Assembly (NCBI GenBank): GCA_030038035.1
Contig: JASHPP010000051.1
Coordinates: forward strand, 1 to 11,493
Reading direction: 5' to 3'
Length of the DNA: 11,493 nt
From: Trebonia sp.
GTDB taxonomy: Bacteria; Actinomycetota; Actinomycetes; Streptosporangiales; Streptosporangiaceae
Position numbers and translations under genes: made by a program. How positions within the stretch are numbered: position 1 is the first letter of the stretch; each line of letters opens with the position of its first letter. The notes beneath the pieces are model-generated. The model was not told the DNA's origin. It saw only the letters and a list, made by a program, of their open reading frames with translations, and ran no database searches. Below are positions 6,105 to 11,493 of the stretch, one piece after another.

Positions 6105-7568
6105 CTAGTCATCTCGTACCGGATGTAGACGGCGGGGCAGGGGAGTGGTGACGCACCCCCGGGCCAGCAACGCCACACAGCAGCAGCGGACCGCACCAGT
6201 CGGCAACCCGAACCCCGCGCCAAATTCGCCGGGCAGCGCGACCGCCCCGCCCGGCGAGAAGGCTAAATTGAGCCAACTCAGGTAAGTCGGCTCGGGGATC
6301 GCGACCGCGGTCGCGTCACCTGGGGCGGCCCCCGCCGCGCCTAGCTGGTCACTGCGGATCGTGCGGACGTCGCGGGGGATGAGGGCGAGCGCCGAGACCA
6401 CGACGATCACCCCCGCCGCCGCGAACTGCGCGGACGATACGCCGATGGCGGCCGCGACCGGGCCGGCGATCAGCGCGCCCACGGGCATCGCCATCATCGA
6501 GCCGAGCGCGTCGTAAGACGACACCCGAGCCAGCATGCCCGGCGGGATCGCCCTGGTCATCGCCACGACCCACTGCACCATCATCATCTCGACGAGCACG
6601 CCGAGGCAGAACGAGGCCAGGCAGACCATGGCCAGCGGCAGCACGAACCCCAGCGACAGCGGCGAGATCGCGACGGCGCCCCCGGTGAGCACGACGAACA
6701 GCATCGGCCTGCGCGGGGTAAACCGCAGCGAGACCACGCCGCCGGCGATCAGCCCGCACGAGTCGGCCGCGGTGATCGCGCCCCAGGCGGCCGGGCCGCC
6801 GAGATGCGCCCTGGCCACCACCGGCCCGAGCACCTGGAAGGCGGCGCACCAGGCCATCATGATCAGGCAGAACTGGACGACGATGACCCACAGCCACGTG
6901 TGCGAGCGGAATTCTGTCCACCCCTCGCGCAGCGCGGTGAGCATGCCAGGGCCGCTGTCGGCGGGGCCGGCCCGGGTCCCCTTGATCGCCAGCATCAGCG
7001 GCACCGTGCCTGTCATGCCGATGCCGCACAGCGTGAGCGCCCAGCCGGGCCCTGCCGCCGCCACCAGCAGGCCGCCGGCCGCCGCGCCTGTCATCTGGCC
7101 CGAGTTCATCGCCAGCCTGCTGATCGAGCTCGCCTCCTGCAGCAGCGCGTCCGGCACCAGTCGGGGCAGCAGCGCCTGCGAGGCGGGGTAGAAGACGGCG
7201 CTGCCGGTGCCGTTGAGCGCCTCAAGCGCGATCATCGCCCACAGCGGCGGCCTGCCCGTCAGGACGAGCAGGCCGAACGTGCCCTCGCCCGCGACGATCG
7301 CGAGGTTCGCGGCGATGATCACCCGCTGCGGCGGGAAGCGGTCCGCGGCTACGCCCCCGACCAGAGAGAACACCAGCATCGGCGCGATCTGCGCCGCCAG
7401 CACGTAGGACAGGTCCGCGGCCGAGCCGGTGATGTTCAGCACCGCGAACGAGACGCCGACCATGGAGAACCCCACCGACGCGGGGGCGAGCAGCCGGTCG
7501 GCAAGCAACAGCCGGAAGTCGCGGATGGCGAGCACTTGGAACCGGCGGCCAGGCGCGCGCCACAGCAT
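6105..7568 (-). CDS. MFS transporter with an altered C-terminus
   Basis: This is a major facilitator superfamily permease of the drug/exporter (MFS_3-like) type, 487 residues from the ATG at 7568. The start region LAIRDFRLLLADRLLA is the typical opening of the family. VGGVAADRFPPQRVII is the loop 2-3 motif A (GxxADRxxxxR), and FYPASQALLPRLVPDALLQEASS is the helix 4 to 5 pattern of this subfamily. About eleven or twelve hydrophobic segments follow. The substrate is unknown; proton-coupled efflux is likely. An ATG at 7640 would add 24 residues with less usual codons, so I prefer 7568. The last 58 residues (bases 6108-6281), after the IPEPTY that matches the repeat, are odd: RCCCVALLARGCVTTPLPRR resembles read-through rather than a family tail. 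The gene lies downstream of the Clp-N gene on the same strand and may be co-transcribed with it. Confidence 0.9.
   Translation of the reverse strand: MLWRAPGRRFQVLAIRDFRLLLADRLLAPASVGFSMVGVSFAVLNITGSAADLSYVLAAQIAPMLVFSLVGGVAADRFPPQRVIIAANLAIVAGEGTFGLLVLTGRPPLWAMIALEALNGTGSAVFYPASQALLPRLVPDALLQEASSISRLAMNSGQMTGAAAGGLLVAAAGPGWALTLCGIGMTGTVPLMLAIKGTRAGPADSGPGMLTALREGWTEFRSHTWLWVIVVQFCLIMMAWCAAFQVLGPVVARAHLGGPAAWGAITAADSCGLIAGGVVSLRFTPRRPMLFVVLTGGAVAISPLSLGFVLPLAMVCLASFCLGVLVEMMMVQWVVAMTRAIPPGMLARVSSYDALGSMMAMPVGALIAGPVAAAIGVSSAQFAAAGVIVVVSALALIPRDVRTIRSDQLGAAGAAPGDATAVAIPEPTYLSWLNLAFSPGGAVALPGEFGAGFGLPTGAVRCCCVALLARGCVTTPLPRRLHPVRDD
6282..6382. repeat. Direct repeat copy B, inside the MFS gene
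   Basis: This is the right copy of the segment repeated at 4785-4879, coding for part of the MFS C-terminus. It contains the same 16-bp palindrome at 6300-6315. It carries six extra bases relative to copy A, in frame. Confidence 0.8.
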
Positions 7569-7661
7569 GACGATGTCCGTTCTTGTCCGATCGGGGGAGC
7601 GCTCCAGCGTACGCGGCACGAGGGCGACCAGGCAATACATTTTCCCGGCGGCCGGGCCTGC

Positions 7662-8300
7662 CTACTCGGCGGCGCCGGATGGCTCCCCTGGCTCGGTGTC
7701 AGGCTCGGCCGGGTCCGCCGCGATGCCGAGGTGCCGCTCGATCGCGGCCAGCCGGCGGTCGATCGAGATGAGCAGTTGCTGCAGCTGGCCGAACCCCTCG
7801 ACCCGGACGCGCGCGTGCCGCTGCACGCCAGCCTCGCCGGGCGCCGGGTCGTATTCGGCCCCGGTCGCGCTCGCGGCCACTTCTGTCGCCCGTCCCCTGA
7901 CGGTCGCGAGCGGGGCGCCGAGCCGCTCGAGTACCTGCGCGCCGACCCCCTCGCCCTCGGCGGTGAGCCCGAGCAGCAGGTGCACGCTTGCGATGGACTG
8001 GCTGCGCAGGGTCAGCGCCTCCCGCAGCGACAGCTCGAGGACTTTCTTGGCGCGCGGCGTGAACGAGATCTGCCCCTGCTGCGGCTCGCTGCCCTCGCCG
8101 ATCAGCTGCCGGACCTGCTCCCGCGCGGCGTCCAGGGTGATGCCCAGCGACTCAAGCGTGCGCGCCGCGTCGCCTGCTGAGTCGGCGAGCAGGCCGAGCA
8201 GCAGGTGCTCGGTCCCGATGTAGTTGTGGTTGAGCAGCCTGGCCTCTTCCTGCGCCAGGACGATGGCGCGGCGGGAGCGGGCGGTGAACCGTTCGAACAC
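7662..8300 (-). CDS. Orphan double Clp-N domain protein
   Basis: This encodes 212 residues and starts at GTG 8300. Two Clp N-terminal repeats are visible. The first is MFERFTARSRRAIVLAQEEA with HNYIGTEHLLLGLL (residues 1-66); the second is FTPRAKKVLELSLREA with SIASVHLLLGL (79-142). In ClpC and ClpA this domain binds substrates and adaptor proteins. No AAA+ domain follows, so the protein cannot unfold substrates itself and may act as an adaptor or regulator of the cellular ClpC (inference from the family). The tail has a probable coiled-coil helix, LQQLLISIDRRLAAIERHLG (173-192), then an acidic Pro-rich end. GAGAG about eight bases before the GTG serves as ribosome binding site. The gene starts nine bases after the stop of the upstream membrane protein gene, so the two form an operon, and the MFS gene may be part of it. 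Confidence 0.9.
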   Translation of the reverse strand: MFERFTARSRRAIVLAQEEARLLNHNYIGTEHLLLGLLADSAGDAARTLESLGITLDAAREQVRQLIGEGSEPQQGQISFTPRAKKVLELSLREALTLRSQSIASVHLLLGLTAEGEGVGAQVLERLGAPLATVRGRATEVAASATGAEYDPAPGEAGVQRHARVRVEGFGQLQQLLISIDRRLAAIERHLGIAADPAEPDTEPGEPSGAAE

Positions 8301-8309
8301 GGCATGCTC

Positions 8310-8780
8310 TCAGCGGCGCTGCGCATGGGCGATGTTGATGGCCATGATCGCGAGCCAGATCAGCAAGACCATGAGGACCTCCGCCGCGGGGCTCACCACG
8401 TGGGTCAGCACGACCGCGGTGGCGCCGACGCCGAGCCCCATCGACCCGAGGCCGAGGAACATCCCGGTGACCCCGCTGCCGCGGTGGGGAACCGCGGGCG
8501 CGGGCGCCTTCGCCGCCGCCGGCTCGGCCTCGGCGCGCCCCGGCACCGCCTGCTGGCCCTGGTATCCGGGCGGGACGATCTGCTGGCCGGGCGACACGTG
8601 GGGCTGCCGCGGCGCGGTCTGCTGCTGCCCCAGGCTGCGCAGCCGGGCGTCCACGCGCCTGTCGATCTCTTCGCCGATGCGCTCGACAAGGCCCTCGGCC
8701 ACCGCGGTCTCGTACTTGGGGCCAAGCTCGGCATGCGCCGCCACGGAGGCGGCGATCTCCTGGCGTTCGTCGGCGTTCAC
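8310..8780 (-). CDS. Two-helix membrane protein with a helical N-terminal region
   Basis: This encodes 156 residues and starts at GTG 8780. Residues 3-50 form an amphipathic helical region (ERQEIAASVAAHAELGP, then VAEGLVERIGEEIDRRVDAR), followed by a Gln/Pro/Ala-rich linker (52-98) and two membrane helices at about 104-125 and 131-150, ending IAHAQRR. It looks like an actinobacterial integral membrane protein of unknown role. The N-terminal block is conserved-looking and could mediate oligomerisation (inference). It is the first gene of a minus-strand operon with the Clp-N gene. A -10 box ends six bases before the GTG, so the transcript is probably leaderless. Confidence 0.75.
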   Translation of the reverse strand: MNADERQEIAASVAAHAELGPKYETAVAEGLVERIGEEIDRRVDARLRSLGQQQTAPRQPHVSPGQQIVPPGYQGQQAVPGRAEAEPAAAKAPAPAVPHRGSGVTGMFLGLGSMGLGVGATAVVLTHVVSPAAEVLMVLLIWLAIMAINIAHAQRR

Positions 8781-8786
8781 GGGCTC

Positions 8787-8792
8787 ACGCTA
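8787..8792 (-). promoter_or_regulatory. Putative -10 box for a leaderless operon transcript
   Basis: On the minus strand TAGCGT lies six bases before the GTG at 8780, with no Shine-Dalgarno sequence between. TTGCTC on the minus strand (8811-8816) at 18 bp could be a weak -35 box. The TAGCGTGAGC string is identical to the one before the DUF4262 gene. Confidence 0.45.
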
Positions 8793-8844
8793 TGTCCCTC
8801 CGGCGGGACGGAGCAAGCTTTGCCGGGGGGAGGAGGCACTGTTC

Positions 8845-8864
8845 GTTCGGGATAGTTCGGGATA
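8845..8864. repeat. Tandem direct repeat of ten bases between divergent genes
   Basis: GTTCGGGATA occurs twice back to back in the 165-bp region between the membrane protein operon and thiI, preceded by a partial GTTC. The adjoining bases (about 8861-8880) are unusually AT-rich for this region and include TATTGT, a possible -10 box for thiI. Tandem ten-base repeats are one helical turn apart, so they could form an operator for either gene. Confidence 0.5.
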
Positions 8865-8945
8865 ACTGAATTTATTGTGACGTGCGGGGGAGAGCCCGGG
8901 GCGGTGGGAGGCGTCGCGGGCCGCCGAAGCTGGCAGACTTGAAGG

Positions 8946-10460
8946 ATGTCCGTTACCGATCCCGTCGCGGCACCCGGGACGGCTGAGCAGGCCGTCGGCG
9001 AGCCGTGCGTGCTGCTGAAACTCGGCGAAATCGTGCTCAAGGGGCGCAACAGGCAGCAGTTCGAGCGGCTGCTGCAGGGCAACATCCGCGCGGCGGTGCG
9101 GGACACCGGGGTGCCGGTGGACCTCGTGCAGCGTGAGGGAGTGGTGATGCTCCGGGTGCCCCGCCAGGAGCGCACGCCGGCGGAGCACGCCCGGGCTGTC
9201 GATCAGGTCGCCGGGCGGGTCGCCGACGTGCCGGGGATCGTGCGGGTCTGCCGGGTGCTGCGGACGCCGAAGACCCCTGAGGCGGCGGCGGCCGCCGCCG
9301 TCTGGCTGACCGCGGGGACGACAGGCCCGTTCGCGGTGCGCGCCCGGCGCAGGGACAAGCGGTTCCCGCTCACCTCCTCCGAGCTCGCCGTGCTCATCGG
9401 CGCGCAGGTCCAGGCGGCGCACGGGCTGCCCGTCAACCTGAAGCACCCGGACACCGAGGTCTTCGTCGAGGTCGACCAGAGCGAGGTGTTCGTGTTCACC
9501 GGCGGGCTGCCGGGTCAGGGCGGGCTGCCGGTGGGGATGAGCGGCCGGGCGGTCGCGCTGATGTCCGGGGGGATCGACTCGCCCGTGGCCGCCTACCGGA
9601 TGATGCGCCGCGGGCTGCGCTGCTACTTCCTGCACTTTTCCGGGATGCCGCTGACCGGCCCCGAATCGATCTACAAGGCCTACGCGCTGGTCCGCGGGCT
9701 CGACAGGTTCCAGGGCGGCTCGCGGCTGTTCGTGGTGCCGTTCGGGAAGGCGCAGCAGGCCCTCGCCACCTCGGGCGCCGACCGGCTGCAGGTGGTGGCG
9801 CAGCGGCGGCTGATGCTCAAGACCGCGGCGGTGCTGGCCCGCCGCGTCGGCGGCGGCGCGCTGGTCACCGGCGACTCCCTCGGGCAGGTCTCCAGCCAGA
9901 CGCTGCCGAACATCACCGCGCTCGACGATGCCGTCAGCCTGCCGATCCTGCGGCCGCTGCTCGGCTGGGACAAGACGGAGATCATGGCCGAGGCGCGGCG
10001 CATCCGCACGCTGGCCATCTCCGAGCTGCCCGACCAGGACTGCTGCACGCTGCTCACCCCGCGCCGGGTGGAGACGCGGGCGCGGATCGACGACCTGCGG
10101 CGCATCGAGGGCCGCCTGGAGGCGGACGAACTCGCCGAGCAGCTCGCCGCGACCGCGCAGGAGTACCGGCCGGAGTTACCGGCGCCGCGCGCGGGCTATG
10201 GTGACGCGGACATCGACGGCGACGGGGACATGGCTGAGGACGGCACGGCCGACGAGGATGGCATGGCCGACGGGGACATCGACGGCGAGCCGCTGGCCGA
10301 CGCCGTCGGCATGGGGGCTCCGGCCATCAGCGGGGACTTGTCGCTGCCCATGTCCATCGGCGTGCCGGGGAAGATGATGTTGTGGTGGACGGCGGCCCAC
10401 CACGACCACACGCTCGTGTGCGATCCGGATCCGATCACGACGCCAAGCAGCTTGCCGTAG
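8946..10460 (+). CDS. thiI: tRNA 4-thiouridine synthase / thiazole sulfurtransferase ThiI
   Basis: ThiI adenylates its target and transfers sulfur, making 4-thiouridine in tRNA and, in some bacteria, thiocarboxylated ThiS for thiamine thiazole. The order of parts fits. An N-terminal region carries LLKLGEIVLKGRNRQQFE (23-40), a THUMP domain spans about 70-185 (with FAVRARRRDKRFPLTSSELAVLIG), and the PP-loop SGGIDSPVAAY (207-217) binds ATP. TGDSLGQVSSQTLPN and PDQDCCTLLTPRR follow. There is no rhodanese domain, as usual in actinobacteria, so sulfur must come another way. The expected end is near residue 400-420; about 90 further residues, acidic and repetitive (DADIDGDGD and similar), are encoded opposite the 3' end of the convergent gene. 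CAGACT six bases before the ATG may be the -10 box of a leaderless transcript; GAAGG directly abuts the ATG, too close to act as ribosome binding site. Confidence 0.92.
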   Translation: MSVTDPVAAPGTAEQAVGEPCVLLKLGEIVLKGRNRQQFERLLQGNIRAAVRDTGVPVDLVQREGVVMLRVPRQERTPAEHARAVDQVAGRVADVPGIVRVCRVLRTPKTPEAAAAAAVWLTAGTTGPFAVRARRRDKRFPLTSSELAVLIGAQVQAAHGLPVNLKHPDTEVFVEVDQSEVFVFTGGLPGQGGLPVGMSGRAVALMSGGIDSPVAAYRMMRRGLRCYFLHFSGMPLTGPESIYKAYALVRGLDRFQGGSRLFVVPFGKAQQALATSGADRLQVVAQRRLMLKTAAVLARRVGGGALVTGDSLGQVSSQTLPNITALDDAVSLPILRPLLGWDKTEIMAEARRIRTLAISELPDQDCCTLLTPRRVETRARIDDLRRIEGRLEADELAEQLAATAQEYRPELPAPRAGYGDADIDGDGDMAEDGTADEDGMADGDIDGEPLADAVGMGAPAISGDLSLPMSIGVPGKMMLWWTAAHHDHTLVCDPDPITTPSSLP

Positions 10461-11493
10461 TCCGTGGTCCACACGATGTCTTCGGTGTGGCTGGCCGTCA
10501 GCATGCAGGCCACCCGGCCCATGGCCCGCTCGACGGACACCTTGCCCGCGATCATCTCGCTGACCGTGTAAATGCTCAGGTGCTGCTCCTGGTGGTTCCA
10601 CGCGATCTCGCCGTAGGGGCTGGGCGCGGACAGGCCGCAGTTCTGGACGTTCTGCCGGTACTGGCCAGCGTTCAGCGAGCGGACCTCGGCTTCGTAGGCC
10701 GCGTAGAGGGCGGTGAGGGTGGGGTAAGTGGTGAACGTCGCGCTGGCGATCCCTGGCGACGGCGACGTGCAGATGACCATCGTCGTCCGCTGCTGCCTGC
10801 AGCGTGACGGCGGCAGCTTGCCCTTGGCGACCAGGCTGGCGTTCGCGGCCGTCAGCACCTGCTGCAGCGCGCTGACGTGGTGCGGCGCCGGCGATTGCGC
10901 CGCCATGGCGGACGACATCGGCCCGGTGGCCTTCGCCTTGCCTGTCGGGGTATGCGACAGGGCGGCATAGGCGCCCCCGCCGGCGCAGACCAGCAGCAGC
11001 AGCACCGCGATGACGAGCCAGTGCTCCCGGTGGCGGTCGCGGCCGCGCGCTAGGGAGCTTGGCAGCCCGTGGCGCCCCGTGCGCCCGCGGCCCCCGGGCC
11101 CCGCGCGGCCGTCGGCGCCCCCGGGGCCGTCGCGGCCGTCGCCCTGCGACTCGCCGCCGAAGCCGCCGAACCCGCCGGAGCCGCCGGAGTCGGCGGAATC
11201 GCCGGTCCCGTTGGACGTCACTTCGGTGGCCTCCCGCCACGGGTCCGCGAGCGTGCTGTCCCATGCCGGGCCCGCGGGCTGTGCCAATGCCGGCCTGGTC
11301 TCGGGTGCGGGTATCGGGTCTCCCCAGTCGAATGCCTGGGCTGCCTCGTCGGCCGCCGGCGTGACCCGGTCGGCCGCCGGCGTGACCCGGTCGGCCGCCG
11401 GCGCGGCCCGGTCGGCCGCCGGGACTGCCCAGTCGAGCGGTGGGGCTCCCCAGTCCGGTGCCGGCGCTGCCCGGTAGCCCGCGGCCGCCCCCG
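10196..11493 (-). CDS. Single-pass membrane protein with an extracellular domain (5' end outside the window)
   Basis: The frame is open to the right edge, so the start lies beyond 11493; a TTG at 11287 is internal. In order, the visible chain has a low-complexity cytoplasmic part with DWG-type motifs (PDWGAP, FDWGDP), four PAADRVT-like repeats and a Gly-rich stretch. A basic region follows, then one membrane helix (WLVIAVLLLLVCAGGGAYAAL, bases about 10960-11022), then an extracellular domain. That domain has four cysteines in two likely pairs (SRCRQQRTTMVICTS; NCGL with VACML) and the blocks IAWNHQEQHLSIYTV, DIVWTTDYGKLLGVV and WSWWAAVHHNI. The Ser/Pro/Met/Ala tail (SPSMSPSAMPSSSAVPSS) is antisense to the thiI tail. 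No enzyme motif is recognised; a cell-surface or sensor role is possible. Confidence 0.82.
   Translation of the reverse strand, partial: GAAAGYRAAPAPDWGAPPLDWAVPAADRAAPAADRVTPAADRVTPAADEAAQAFDWGDPIPAPETRPALAQPAGPAWDSTLADPWREATEVTSNGTGDSADSGGSGGFGGFGGESQGDGRDGPGGADGRAGPGGRGRTGRHGLPSSLARGRDRHREHWLVIAVLLLLVCAGGGAYAALSHTPTGKAKATGPMSSAMAAQSPAPHHVSALQQVLTAANASLVAKGKLPPSRCRQQRTTMVICTSPSPGIASATFTTYPTLTALYAAYEAEVRSLNAGQYRQNVQNCGLSAPSPYGEIAWNHQEQHLSIYTVSEMIAGKVSVERAMGRVACMLTASHTEDIVWTTDYGKLLGVVIGSGSHTSVWSWWAAVHHNIIFPGTPMDMGSDKSPLMAGAPMPTASASGSPSMSPSAMPSSSAVPSSAMSPSPSMSASP
11348..11431. repeat. Four tandem 21-bp units inside the membrane protein gene
   Basis: Units start at 11348, 11369, 11390 and 11411. 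The first two are identical; the third differs at two positions and the last is more diverged. Each codes for seven residues of the PAADRVT type on the minus strand, so changes in copy number would keep the reading frame. Confidence 0.8.

Noticed and set aside
6804..8180. Long plus-strand frame opposite the MFS and Clp-N genes
   Set aside because: Arg/Pro/His-rich translation without motifs, a shadow of G/C-ending codons on the other strand.
10196..11287. TTG at 11287 as the start of the membrane protein gene
   Set aside because: The frame stays open to the window edge and the upstream codons read FDWGDP, PDWGAP and seven-residue repeats, so the protein clearly begins further right.
1..11493. 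CRISPR array, tRNA, rRNA or transposase genes
   Set aside because: No spaced repeats of CRISPR type, no tRNA cloverleaf pattern and no transposase or integrase motif was seen on either strand.

Overview
The window looks like chromosomal DNA of a high-GC actinomycete. Most genes have strongly G/C-ending codons, starts are often GTG or TTG, and several genes carry a TANNNT-type -10 box so close to the start codon that the transcript would be leaderless. The gene families also fit: a DrrA/DrrB-like ABC exporter, DUF4262, an orphan Clp-N protein and a ThiI without rhodanese domain. I cannot name a genus from the sequence.

Layout, left to right. (1) 1-1689, plus: the 3' part of a DrrA-type ABC ATPase, cut by the window edge, overlapping by one base an ABC-2 permease. 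(2) 1716-2321, minus: a DUF4262 protein with an N-terminal CPDC motif, convergent with the permease. (3) 2322-2744: a non-coding gap with a long near-perfect palindrome (2458-2510) and a promoter that would give a leaderless transcript of the next gene. (4) 2745-4761, plus: a tight two-gene unit. The first gene encodes a 500-residue protein with two N-terminal membrane helices and a Nudix-like C-terminal domain. The second encodes a 169-residue Nudix-fold protein whose catalytic glutamates are replaced. (5) 4785-4879: a fragment matching the 3' coding end of the MFS gene further right. (6) 4880-6104: AT-richer DNA with a good housekeeping-type promoter and two overlapping small genes, the second encoding a two-helix membrane protein. 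(7) 6105-8780, minus: a co-directional run of a small membrane protein, an orphan double Clp-N protein and an MFS exporter. (8) 8946-10460, plus: ThiI, running 265 bp into the 3' end of (9) 10196 to the right edge, minus: a single-pass membrane protein with a repeat-bearing cytoplasmic N-terminus and an extracellular domain.

The main point of interest is the block from about 2322 to 6281. It is visibly less GC-rich than its flanks (a sampled line near 3361 is about 53% G+C, one near 9301 about 78%). It holds genes of unknown role, and it contains a diverged copy of the 3' end of the neighbouring MFS gene. It reads as an accessory insertion. Within it, the membrane-anchored Nudix-like protein paired with a catalytically altered Nudix protein is the best candidate for an undescribed nucleotide-sensing or conflict module; that role is inference.

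The rest is ordinary: a drug or lipid exporter pair, a sulfur-transfer enzyme for tRNA s4U or thiamine thiazole synthesis, a Clp-N protein, an MFS exporter and cell-envelope proteins.
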